The notes below the pieces were generated by a model. The model searched no databases, was not told where the DNA came from, and worked only from the letters and a program-made list of their open reading frames with translations. The position numbers and the translations under genes are program-made. Positions 24,427-35,879 of a DNA stretch of 64,000 bases are shown here, piece by piece. This DNA is from Massospora cicadina (Eukaryota > Entomophthoromycota > Entomophthoromycetes > Entomophthorales > Entomophthoraceae). Within the stretch, counting starts at the first letter, position 1, and each line of letters starts with the position of its first letter. The DNA lies in assembly GCA_022478985.1 (NCBI GenBank), contig JAKSZP010002654.1:248001-312000 (forward strand). The letters are read 5' to 3'.

Positions 24427-24671
24427 ATTAAATTTATTGTGGGGAAGGCCGACCATGGGATGGACACTTCCAAATATGACTCAGAAGAGACAAAACTTAA
24501 TACCAGAGGGAGGCACCCCAGAGAAGCGATGCTATCTCTTGTTGCCAGCGGGAACGCCACTTATGGGGAGGGGGAGAAAACGTGTGAAGGGGCCATAACC
24601 ACAATTGAGCACGTGTGGAGGAAGGGGTCTGATTTGATGAACCAGAATGGGAACCAGGAAGAGACCAGCTG

Positions 24672-27600
24672 TCAGCGACACGGTGGGAGGTATCCAAACA
24701 TCCACGCTTGAAAGTGGTCCACCAAATGAGACCGGAATCTGTGGACAGCTTCTGGGAGGGTGGGGATGGAGCCAGCGATGGCATCTAAGACAATCGTGTG
24801 GATAGTCCACATGGCGATTGCAACCACCAAAGCATGAAGGGAGGGCAGAAGGGGGGAGGCCATTGATAGAGCGAACATATCTCTTGACAGACTGAAGGGA
24901 TGCGTTTGATTCTGACCCAGAAGACGTTGAACTTCGCGCCATATCACTTTAGATGTAGGGCACTTCTCCAGGCGGTGAAACAGCGTTCCATACTGGCCAC
25001 ACATGACACAGGATGAGTGTAAAGTATTAGAGCACTCAGCTGTATGATACACCCGCCTCAGGCAGCGCCACACATGGGAGCGGACTTGAGGTTGCAACAG
25101 AGGATGGTGTACATATTTCCAGATATTTTTTTGGGTCTCAATGGAGTAAGGGATGTCCATCATGTCCAGGTAGTCCACCCTGGATAGGACATGGGGTCGA
25201 ATGGGGATCACGCCATCATGGATGGGTAGCCCCTGTATCTCTTGTGTGAACTGAGGAGAGGAACGGCCTCTTTGGGTTGTATGTCCGCTAATACGAATTC
25301 TCCAATCAGCGCTCTGCATGGAGAGGAGGATTCGTTTGTAGTGGGTTTTAGTCCCGTGAGGACCTGTGGCCGATGTATGTGAAGCGAGGTATTTCATCAG
25401 AGAGTGGGGGTTCGATGGATTGTTGAGGCCCAAGGCGCGGGAGAAGTTGGAGTGGGCTGCGCGGGACCAGTGTTGGGAGGGAGTGTAGGGGTGGTGATGG
25501 CCGCAATCCAGGTACCCAGGATCTTGGCGGCATGGGCTTTGAAGTCAAGCAGGCCCATGTCACCATGATGTTGGGGGCCAAACATGACCTCTAACTGCAC
25601 TGGTGGAAGGCGGCCCGACCAAAGCCATCCTTGCAGCAAGGTGTACAAGGATTTGTAGAAGCTTGGGGAGAAGGGGATGGCGTGGCATCCAAACCAGACT
25701 TTGGAGAGGAGCATGGAGTTGGCTAAAACAATCCTGCCAGTAAGGGAAGTAGGGTGGGCTCTGAGAGAGGCGATTCGCTTCATCACGTTATCCAGAATAC
25801 GGCACTCCATTACTGCTGACGTGTATCCGCCTGCCTCCATCTACACGCCCAGATGGCGTACTGGTCCTATGGTAGGACGTGGCATGAAGGGGAGCACCAG
25901 TGGGGCGGTGTGTTTTGAATTAGTAGGGCGAGGACGTGGGCGAGCAGATGGGCCGGGTTGGGAACTAATTTGCTGGGGTCCAGCAGTTCTGAAACTGACC
26001 AAGGAGGATAATTTCAGTTTTGGAAGCGTTCAGTGCCGCGGTGCTTACCCGGGAATACTCCTGGATGAGAGCTTCAAGCGCGCGTGCATCTTGATTATTA
26101 GACACCCCCACCATACAATCATCTGCGAACGCCATTATTTTGACTGGGGCTTGGCCTGGCACGTGGACCCCAGTGAGTTGGGCATTCACATTTCGCAGTA
26201 GTGGGTCAAGGCTGAAGTTGTATAAGAGTGGGCTGAGGGGTCCCCTTGTCGCAAGCCTCTTTGAGGGCGGACTACTTCCGTTATGAAGCCAGGGCCACGC
26301 ACTGCCATTGTTGCAGATTCTGTGAGCAGCATTACCCAGTTGATGAAGCGAGGGGGTAAGCGGAATTGATGGAGGCAGGCCCTGAGGTATTCCCAGTTTA
26401 CTCTACATAGGCCTTTTGTTGGTCCAAGAATACAAGTGCCCCAGAGGCTGTGGACTGACATACATTAGCCACAGAGTGCACGTTATCCCAAATCGACCTT
26501 CTGGGGATGAAAACTGAATTGTTCTGGGGAGATGGTGGCAGCTGCTACAGTCCCTAAATGGTTAGCCATGATTTTTGTTAAAATTTTGGTGTCTGTGTTT
26601 GTTAGAGAAATGGGGCGCCAGTTGGCTAAGTCTAGCTTATCCCCTTTCTTGAAGAGTGTGACAGTGAAGGCCTCATGTCCTCCTGGTAAGAGGCGCGTTT
26701 CCATCAGGCTTTGGTTAAGATAGGCGAGCAGCAATGGGGATATAGATTTGAAATATTTTTTGTAGAACTCATATGGAATGCCATCTGGGCCTAGGCATTT
26801 TTGGTTTGGTGCACCGCGAATAGCTGTCCATAATTTGTTCGGAGTAATTAAATTCATTATTTCCGGGTATCAGAAAATGGAGCAGATGTGGGCTCAGTTG
26901 AGAAATTCTGCCACTTTGGCCAGCTGAATTGGGTCAGAGCGGTACAACTTGGATTAGTACTGTTGCATTTCGATTGCCACTTCAGCCAGTGTGTCCACAA
27001 TGGAATTATCCGATCTTTGCACCTTTGTGCAGGCCACGCTCTGGTGTGGTGCAAAATTTTTTTTAAAGAAATGTGCGGTGCACTTGTTGCCTTTTGTGAT
27101 GTGTGTGGCCCTGTACTGAACACAAACCTGATGTTTGTGTTGTCTTTCGAGTACATTGAGGTGGGCAGCTGCCTCTGCCCAATTCCATCCCCATGCAGAG
27201 CTGTATCCTGTAACTGGGATGTTGGACTCCAAGTGTGCCAATTCTGCCAGAGCGCGCGAGATAACCACTGATGTGGCTCGTGAGCGTCTGGAGGAGAGAT
27301 GGTGAGAGTGGTGGATGGTGTCATTTTTGAAAGTTGCCCATGTGGAAATGGGGTCCGCGCAAAATGGTGCAACAAACTTTTTTGCCATAGTTGCCTCTTC
27401 TACCCACGTGGAAAATCCTGGCAACCTGAGCTCGGGGGGGCAGATTTTGTACCAATGTGGGGCCTTAGCAGCTGTGACAGGTAGTTGGTAGGTTAGCGAG
27501 ACCAGTCAATGGTCAGAGAATTCCAATTTTGTTGTCTTGAAGTGGGAGATGTGGGGTTGGAATTTCGCCAGCAATAGAATAATGTCGATGCAGGTCATGG

Positions 27601-28189
27601 ACCTTAATTGGCCATTGTGGACGTGCGTCCATGTCATGTTTTCGAGCAGTGGGGCATGCCGCAGCAGTGCATCCATTTACCTGAGGGTGGCCTTTAGAAC
27701 GCGTAGTTCTACATGACCCTGGGGGTCATGGGGTGAGGAAGGCCACCGGACCATTGGTGTGTTTAGCCAACAGTTCATGTCACTGACTATGAAGGAGTCT
27801 GGGGGTAGCAGGAGGGATTTGACCGATGAGAAAAATTCCTGACGCTCACATGCACCATTTAGGGCATAGATGTTGATGATTGCATGTTCTACATCAGCCC
27901 ACGAGAAGGTGACAACAAGCACTCAGTCATTTAGGAATGTTTCTGAGGATAAAAATTTGAAAAAATTATTTTTCTGTTTTAGCACCCCACAGTGCATCAA
28001 CCAAAAGGATAGGGATGGGATGAGCATTGTTTTCCAAGCTTCCTCGGAACCTCGTGGACAGTGGGACTCCTGGATGGCCAGGATATCCACGGGTAAATTG
28101 TGTTGTAAAAAACTCAGTTTCCTAGCCTGGGATGGGGAGGCCTTGAGTCCAGCGATATTCAATGTCCCTATGGTGAAGGTTTCCCCCAT
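24672..28189 (-). pseudogene. LINE ORF2: endonuclease, reverse transcriptase, zf-RVT, frameshifted
   Basis: Starts at 28189, six bases after the ORF1 stop, which suggests reinitiation. Endonuclease: GTLNIAG and AIQESHC (28189-27923), then IVSDMNCWLN (27922-27677), where most relatives have GDFN. RT: CLGPDGIPYEFYK and LANWRPISL (26857-26483), GLRQGDP (26461-26186), FADD at 26118-26129 with both catalytic Asp present. A thumb-like part lies at 25840-25397. The C-terminal 253 codons (25433-24672) carry zf-RVT with C142, C145, H153, C158. Several frameshifts separate these pieces. It would nick target DNA and copy element RNA in place. Confidence 0.85.
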
Positions 28190-28195
28190 TGCACC

Positions 28196-29598
28196 TTAGG
28201 TGTGAGGGGGTGGGCACCCAGGCCCACCATCCTCTTCTAGCTCCCTGCGGGCCTTCACAGCAGCACGGGTGTTAGCAGCAACGCTATTGGAGTTTTTGTT
28301 GATTTTTGCAGAAAGAGTCACATTGGCTTTAGCCTTCGCTTTTTGTTTTCCTGACGTTGGATGAATTTTTTGTGGTGCGGGTAAGTTTGGTGCACCATTG
28401 AGCGGGTCAAAAAAAATTTTCAGTTGGGATGGGTCCCAAGTCAGTTTCAACTGGAGCTTGGGTGCAACAATTGGGTGAGATCGAATCTCCCATTGGATCC
28501 TTGGATTGAGTTGCCCACTCAACATGGGCTTCCCAATCTGATTGGTTGATGGATTCCCAAGTTGCTTCTGCCACGAAGGTCTCCATGTCCTCCTGGCGTT
28601 GTGAATGTGGGATAGCGGTGGTGGCTTTGGCTGTGGCCCTATGGGCCTGCTTGGCCTTCTTCCGCTCTTGTGGGGAGATAGGCTTTACCAGTAGGTAGCA
28701 GCCTTGTGCTCCCCACGGGAAGGCCTCCTTGGTGCTTGCGGTTGGTTTGTAGTGCGCCTCTCCACTGGTCATGGCCGCTGAGGGGTGCTCTTGGAATGTG
28801 ACGCCCTCCTTGATGGGGCATGTGTGTGCCTTATGGCTGAACGTGTCACAGTGGGTGCAAATGGGGGGCGCGCTGTCCCCAGTCACCTGGAACGGGTAGG
28901 TGGTATGCCCTGCGATATCAATAAAAGTTGAGTGCGGGATCTGGGTTGGGTCCTTTGCGATCTCCTCAGTTGGGGTCAGAACTGCGATGGCTTTGCCGGT
29001 GCACAGGTGTGGCATCAGCGTGAAGCATTGCATTTTGAAATATTGTATTTCACCATATACAGCGAGACCATCTTTCAGGCGTTGTTCCAAATTGTTACGT
29101 TTTATCATAGTAGGCAAGAAGTCAAATGTGAGGAAAATTTGGTTCGATTTTGTCCATCTGTTGCATTTAGTTTTGATGACCCGTTGCCCTTCAGGGAGGT
29201 CAACCACTACGTGCACCACTGCAGCCTCATCTGCTGCCATTTTGCTTTCGAAACCTAGGTCCAGCTAACCGCGTGATATGGAGTGAGGTGCAACGTACAC
29301 CGCGGTCAGGAAAATTTTGTGTTCATCTTCACAGAAATTTTTCCCATAAGGCCATTTTTTGGATGTCCAGAAACATGCGGACTCCAAGTTCCACCAATGA
29401 AAGTGGCTGGGAGTGTGGCGTGTTGATGTACTGGTTGCATCGTGCTTGCCATGCGAGTATCTCTGGGGAAATAGTGACCGCCAGTTTCTTAGTATTTTTG
29501 TCAATTCCGCTGGATTCTCTGAGGCGTTTTTGAACGTTGGAGGCCGCGGGCCTTCCACCTGCTCCTCTTACCTTGCTTGCCCAACTGCTCCCTGACAT
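28196..29598 (-). pseudogene. LINE ORF1 (RNA-binding, CCHC), frameshifted
   Basis: Three overlapping frames make up ORF1: 29598-29329 (MSGSSWASKV...), 29240-28407 (277 codons, beginning MAADEAAV) and 28525-28196. The 277-codon part has LAVYG at residues 59-63 and a perfect CX2CX4HX4C knuckle at C128, C131, H136, C141. The last part is rich in Lys and Ala. The start could be 29598 or 29240; the latter matches the MAA start of the related protein at 7854. At least two frameshifts are needed. Known role in LINEs: binds element RNA to form the transposition particle. ORF1 stops at 28196-28198, six bases before the ORF2 ATG. Confidence 0.8.
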
Positions 29599-29689
29599 GG
29601 GCGCAGACTAATCTCCTCTGTGAGATTATCAAACTAGATTCAGTTTTGAATTGAATAGGTTGCAATAGTGATTGCAACGAGAAAGAAAA

Positions 29690-29708
29690 GTGTCAATCCC
29701 TAATTCTT
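29690..29708. repeat. LINE target-site duplication, right copy
   Basis: Identical to 24408-24426; borders the 5' end of the LINE. Confidence 0.95.
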
Positions 29709-30448
29709 GTATGTTCCAAAAGAGTTCTTATCATAATATGTTCAATAGGACATGGTTTGACATGGGTTGATGGCAGTATGCCGTGGAGTTGAGTATGATT
29801 TGGTTAAGTTACTCAACAAAATAGAGATTAATTTTTATATGTGGGGTCTAGTATCCTGGGGTTGGGTCAGAGCTCTCTTAAAAGGAAGTGATTTTTCCAC
29901 ATATCTCTAAAACATGAGTATTAAGAATATGGGGTTACACTTGATAGTCCACTAGAACTTGAGAACATGAAGTATAGTTAAAGCTTGGGGGCACAAAGCG
30001 GAGATTCATTTTTGGCATCAACTGTGTCAGATGACAGTTTATTTCTGACCCTAGAATTTGGTATTCTATACAATACTTTAAGGTAAAATACTCAATGAAA
30101 ATTTGAACACTTCTTGTGAGCCTCCTTAATTTGGATAGGTTATTAAATAGTGTAATGTGCAATATCAAGAAGGGAGATATATTGTTCATTTTTTGTTTAT
30201 ACAAATAAATTCTTACATTAATTTGAACTATAAGGAGAGGTTCATAATTACTGATTTATAAGTCTATAGCAGGAACCATAATCATATCTTTTAAAACCTA
30301 AGGACAAGCCTGAGTAAACTCCAATATCTTTAATGATATGAGCTCCCGCAGTTCCATATTCAGCCTCATGTGTAAAATCTTACTTTTTTATTTTTCTTTA
30401 TAACTCAGCATGAGATAAAGTTCCCAGGGGGCTGGTGTCTACTGTGGC
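29709..30448 (-). pseudogene. Gyp-E protease and downstream segment
   Basis: On minus, the sequence next to Gyp-F reads VDTSPLGTLSHAEL, with the active-site triplet at 30431-30439 read as D-T-S, so the Gly of DTG is lost. Stops follow. The segment continues toward the LINE and beyond it into RT. The protease begins right at the Gyp-F insertion point, so gag lies on the other side (45.06-47.5 kb). Confidence 0.65.
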
Positions 30449-30918
30449 TGTCAGGATTTGAGATGATGAGAAAGCTGAGAATTCTACTCTCAAATTGGGC
30501 CTCAAAAAATTCGACTTTTGAGCCGTCATGATCAAAACCAGACCTTGAAGGTACCAATAAGATATCAATCAGGAAGCATCATACACCCCTGAATTGATGG
30601 AGATGCCTTATGGAATTGCATCTTTACTTCCTGAACCTTGAGAGGCATGGCTTCAACCATTGCAGTCATGATGACAATGAAGAACAGTGGCGTCAACAAG
30701 GAAAGTATAGAAGATAGTGAAAGATCCTGATTGGATAGGGCCATGGACGCCCTCTTGGCATTGTATATCCACTCGCCCTATAAATATCAAATCCTTATAC
30801 CTCAATAAAGAAGTCCTTTTTCATCCCATCTTTTTGTCTTCATCAACCTATCCACTATTTTCAGTTTCAAGCCCATTTTCTAATCCCATCTACATTCAAG
30901 AGAAGTGTTATTCCAAGA
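30449..30918 (+). repeat. Gyp-F 5' LTR
   Basis: 470 bp. Shares with 44591-45064 TGTCAGGATTTGA, GAATTGATGGAG, GGGCCATGGA(C/G)G and CCATCTTTTT(T)GTCTTCAT. CCTATAAATATCA near 30.78 kb looks like the TATA box and CAATAAAG near 30.80 kb the poly(A) signal. The leader just after it reads GAGGTGCTCACTACAG, a candidate primer-binding region. Confidence 0.8.
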
Positions 30919-31499
30919 TATGAGGTGCTCACTACAGAGGGCTCTGGGCTGTCTAAGTGGAAACGTCTATAATGAAAAATGGATTAATAGCAAATTAAGA
31001 AAACCAACCTACTAATTAATTATGGAGCATAACTCAATGGATTAGCACCTCTCAGTATGGAGTATCTCCTCTACAGCTTGAAACATATAATCTTGGGCCA
31101 TCTTCCAATTTACCTTACCATCCATTGGCCATGATCAGTATCAACTTCAATATGAGAACTTAAAAAGATTATTAAATAAATATTGAACATTATCTACTCC
31201 ATGGGAGGCTGGACAAGCTGCTCCTGATCCTCTTTTAGTTCCTTCAACAATGCATATTTTACACCTTGGCCCTAATATCCTTAGGATAATTGTCTTTGGG
31301 TACTGAATGCTATCTTTAAAGTTTTTTCCATCCAGCCATACACCACATCCTACAAATATTTGTGTTGCATCACCATGAAATAGTGTGGCAACTAAGGATC
31401 ACTCAAGCCCTACACTAAATATTGTTGATTTCTATAATGATGCCTCCTCTTTTGTTAATGCAATTGAGAGGCCACTATTTATAACTGTCAGCTGATCAA

Positions 31500-34353
31500 T
31501 GAGGCTTGTAATTAACTATTTATGTTGGATAGTGGGATCCCAGGCTACCTTGAGGACCAACTTTGTCAAAATCTTCAGCTCCTCAAGTCCACCTTGAGTC
31601 AACGCCTCAATCAGATTAAGAACATTATGTGGACATTTCAGAAGCACTATCAAGATTTAGCCTCACATGATGTTGCCTCTAGGAGTGAAGGGCTTAAAGG
31701 GCATAAGGATCTGTGGACTTCAAAGAACTTCCAGTCCTCTGGTATCTACTACCGGAAATCCTAATGACCCCTGGAAAGAAGATGTTCTAATGGTGCTCAC
31801 GGCTTTATGGGATCAGGTATGAAATGTGGCTCAAGGTTGCAAGCACTGAGTAGATGGAGTCCTCTTGATCCCATTGTCTAAATTGATACATTGTCATATG
31901 AGATGAATAAAGAAGTGCAAATGCCAAGATCACCCATAATAGCATCACCAGCTCAGAAAACCTGTCACAGGTTCAAATCTCACTTGAGAAAATTTGAGAA
32001 TCAACTGCTTCTTCAGCGTCTAAAAATTAAATCTCTGAAGTAGCAAATTGCCCTTAAAGCCTCCATTTTTTCTATAAACCAAAATTGGGATAAGTTTGGA
32101 AAGATATAGAAGCTTTTATATGACTATTGGACCGACAAGCCCTCATAACTATGCAGAAACTAAAATTTCCAAGCTACCTCCAGTTCCTGCAAACAGCACT
32201 CTTTTCACTTCTATTATGAATAACTTTAAATGTAGTTCTAAGGAGAATAACTCTATGACAGGATAGTATTACCTCCTTCATGTACGTTTACAAGAGCTCA
32301 ATGGAGGAGGCCACCAATTGTCAGAAGGTGGAGCACATCACTACTGCTTGAATAGTACCACCCAATCCATATGACACACTATTCTGAAGGAGTGTCATAC
32401 TTGGGAACAAGTTCTTACAGTCCTTGTCCAGGAGTTTGGAAGAAACCAGACCATGGCTACTCAGAAGCAGGCGTCCCTGGCCATTTGGTTGAACAAAGGA
32501 GAAAGTCCCATGGAGTTCACCAGCTGGTTTTATGCCAAGGACAACCCTTGGTAACCTCTAATTGCATTACATTGGATGATGCCAAAATCATTGTCCTCTC
32601 CCCGTTATTATTCTATCCTGAGGTCCAAATGCACATGGTTAGCCAGGAAAATAGCTTTGTCTTAATCTGAGAAATTAAGGAAGCTATAAACCTTAAAGCT
32701 TAGGTTACTCAACTACCCCTGTAGTGAGCACCAAATGTAAAATTTTTTAAGGCTTAGGTACTTAACTACCTCTTGTAGTGAGTAACATCTGTAAACTCTC
32801 AAGTCTACTTTACAGGTTCTGAGGTGTTCAATTAACAGCTTGTTGATTAGATATAATCTGATATATATTGGTGGTTGATACTAGAATGAAACCTAGCATC
32901 CAGCTAATTTTATCAAAACAAAAAGTATCGCTTCTACTCAGGTTCCTCCTCAGGACAGATACCGGCAATCTTCCTTTGACCCACTGTGAAGGTATTTTTA
33001 TTATCCTTGCACAGGAACTTAAACTTCTATCATTAGGTTCAGAGGTCACATAGGAATTGGATTATTTCAGCCAATAATAAAAATCATATCCCTTCATACC
33101 TTTCTCTAAAGTTGGCAACTTATGGATCATGATATAACTTAACCTAGTGGTAGTAGGTTCAGCGGTTCTGAGTGAACTTAACCCTTCCTCTCTTGACGTA
33201 GAAGCCACATAGAACTTGACAAGCGTTATCTATACAAAGGATATCTGACTCTTTAACCTTAATATAAAGAGTAAAAATTTACAAATGTATAACAGTCTAT
33301 ATCATTGAGACTAAATGAAATACTTCTTTATTCAATACAACTCAAGGTAATATATAGGGGAGTTTGGCGCCTAACCCATCTGTTGGTGCCCCAATTGAAA
33401 CGGCAGCCATCACCAATAATTTAATACTCCACAAATCAAACAACGAAAAGGAGGCATCTACTCATCCATCCACCTAGTTATTATCCACTGCCAACTAGAT
33501 AATGATCTTCCATAGGTTGAATTTAAAGGTATCATGTCCCAAAGCAAACATCCATCCTCGTTTGTTATCCTTATCAATCTAGAAAACTTCTAAGTAGTAT
33601 GACCTTTTACCCATTATCAGCAGGTCGCGTTGCCTAAAAGATAACCCACAAGTTGCGGTCAAAAAAAGAGTTTTAACGCTGAGCAACTACAATATACCCT
33701 AAATTGATTGGTGAAAAACTTCAATCAACTCATACAATATAAATAAATTACCACTTATAAATCAATAATTTGATATTATTTCTATACAATGCCAGGGATC
33801 ATCCCCAATGAAACACTTGTAACTTTGTGGAGTCATATCCTAAATGATAATTAAAAAAATATATTAATTTCAAGGAACAGACGTTTTTTTAAAATAGATT
33901 ACCCTACATCCACTAAAGGATTTCATCTAAGCGGAGAAAAAAGATTATATGATCTAGTTAAGCTGGACAAACTTGGGCATACTGAATCCTGACAGAAGCC
34001 TTTAGTGAAATTCTTGTGTCTATCCTGCATCCCAAGTCCTCTGTATAAGCCTCTCCAGATGTACTTGAGTCCACGTTTTCAAGAACTAGAAGAACTCCAG
34101 ACCTCAATACTCCTACTGCAAAGTATTATATAATAGCGCCAAGACCTGTTGGAAGAAACTAGATGAGGAGGCAAGAAAAGGGCAGTCAGCATGAATGACT
34201 AGCACTTCATGCTAACATCCATGTACCACCTCAAGAATGTTTAGCGACCTCCAAGGAGTCTGATGCCATACCAGAGAAAGATGATTGTGTACTTATCAAT
34301 AAAGAACCTGATATTACTTCTCTTTTCTTCTGATCTCCTATGTTTCTCATTCT
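31500..34353 (+). pseudogene. Gyp-F gag remnants
   Basis: The frame at 31522-31764 (ending before 31765) and the stretch at about 32.39-32.70 kb have gag-like composition, including a segment reading ATQKQASLAIWLNKGES and EFTSWFYAKD, the sort of Trp-containing capsid helix seen in gypsy gag. No knuckle was found. The gene is broken by stops and by the LTR fragment at 32.7-33.85 kb. Assignment is from position between the 5' LTR and protease more than from motifs. Confidence 0.45.
32700..33850 (-). repeat. LTR-like fragment inside Gyp-F gag (minus)
   Basis: Gag-like coding ends near 32.70 kb and resumes after about 33.85 kb. On minus the left edge reads ...GATGTTACTCACTACAAGAGG then, some 55 bases on, TTTGGTGCTCACTACAGGGG, two versions of the leader motif that follows other LTRs here. 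Two imperfect tandem units (CTTAGGTTACTCAACTACC and CTTAGGTACTTAACTACC, 32.70-32.78 kb) result. No coding sequence is seen. A truncated LTR plus leader is the best reading; the right boundary is approximate. Confidence 0.4.
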
Positions 34354-35350
34354 TGTAAGCCTTGAGGGGAAACCTCTGAGGCTAGATCAAAATAAATTCC
34401 ACTTCAAAGCAAAAAATAGGAGAAAGCTGGCAGCCGTCTCTCTAGTTGCCCTGGGTGACTTTGCCCATGTGGTAGATATGTGGAGGGCAACGGCGTATAC
34501 CCTGCAGATCTCTCTTCTTCTGACCATGTTTACCACCAAAGAATTGGTGAGTATAAAAGACTGCTCAAGGTGGTGACTGAGGGTAGAAGCCATCAACAGC
34601 AAAAGGCAGGTAGTGCATGTCCCCAGGAGAAAGTATTCTCAGGTTTGAGTTCTTCCAGGGAGGGCAAGTTGCATTCCATTGAAAATAATGGCAGCCAGTT
34701 AGTTTTGAGCGCAAAATCGTCCATCTGACATTTTCCCCCAATGATTTTTTAAACAAGCCCATCCCTGACAGTTATGAGCGTGGTCAATCCTTTTCTGACC
34801 CAATGGAGCCAGTTATATGTGGCCTGGCTTTGAACGCAACCTGCCATCCGCTGGAGGCGTCAATGTCATCATGCCAAGCGTGGCAGTGGTGTAATAAATA
34901 TTCTCACCAACGAATACAATGCCAATCCACCAAAAAGGTTGAGTCTGAGTTGGTATCAGAAAACATTTTGTTGATAATCCTCAGGAACTGTATCATAAAA
35001 TATTTTCAACCGAAATGCGCTTAGCTTCCATTCCCTATTTTGTAAACATTTATACAGCAGTCTTCAACAGTTAGTGGTGTCACTCCATTTCTTTCCCTTT
35101 CTTCCCTTTTGATTTTAATAAAGAGATTCTTAAAGATATCCAAATTTATATAGTTGTTTTTTTGTTCCATTAAAACATTTAGTGGTGATGATTTCTATTC
35201 TAGAAACCCCTGGCTAATCCTTGCATATGCATTTTCATTTTCGTCTGTCAATATGTATGGCTGTACCTGAGGTATACTGGCAGGTGTTTAGGGTGGTTAC
35301 TCACCCAGAGCTCCAGACTAGTCTTATTTTTATTATTACGCTTCATGACA
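34354..35350 (+). repeat. Gyp-G 5' LTR
   Basis: TGTAAGCCTTGAGGGG to CTTCATGACA. Long near-identical runs with 39317-40309, for example around GGTGACTGAGGGTAGAAGCC and GACCCAATGGAGCCAG. AATAAAGAGATTC near 35.12 kb is a likely poly(A) signal. Confidence 0.9.
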
Positions 35351-35879
35351 TAAATGAGCGACCCTCATTTTCATCTTCTCTATCTTTACCAATGGGTGGG
35401 GTGCTGCGTAGGTTCAGATATATGAATGATTCTTCACCTGTTGGGTAGAGTGGTGCATGCCGCATTGTTTACCCGTTTAGTGGATCATGGTTTCTATGCT
35501 GTGGTAAAAAATCTTCTTCAGACCAAACATCTGTGGGGTCTAACCCAGGTCTAAGTGGAGAGGACTTGGGGTTTTCCCTTTTCTTTAAGGTGATGGGAAG
35601 GCTTGGGTTGTAAGCGTGGTGGCGTTGTTTGTTCCTATGGTTACTAATTTGCCTCTGCATCCCACTATTGGGGTTCCAATGCTCGTACATTTGTGGCTAA
35701 TGCTACCACTTCAGGCAGCAGGTGTATTTTAAATCCGTTCATGCCATGGTTTTCCCTAAGGGAGGTGAAAAATTTAGGTTTGTTCAGAAAGTTTCAGACA
35801 TGACCCCAACTCCCATGGATGGACTGGAGAAGGTTTGACGAATAACCCTTATCTCCTGAGTGAGTCTTACACCGTGGTT

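Larger units (their letters stand above)
24427..29689 (-). mobile_element. Near full-length LINE with ORF1 and ORF2, no poly(A)
   Basis: 5263 bp between perfect 19-bp duplications. Minus-strand order: ORF1 with CCHC knuckle, then ORF2 with an apurinic-type endonuclease, RT with FADD, and a C-terminal zf-RVT zinc motif. The 3' end reads AATAAATTTAAT (24427-24438) directly against the duplication, without a poly(A) run. The plan resembles L1/Tad-like non-LTR elements; no RNase H is seen. Both ORFs are broken by frameshifts, although the duplications are perfect and the GC-rich coding sequence is little eroded. It inserted into Gyp-E between protease and RT. Confidence 0.9.

Noticed and set aside
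26888..29595. Plus-strand open frames of 60-127 codons across the LINE
   Set aside because: They are antisense shadows of the GC-rich LINE ORFs, which carry clear catalytic and zinc motifs on the minus strand.
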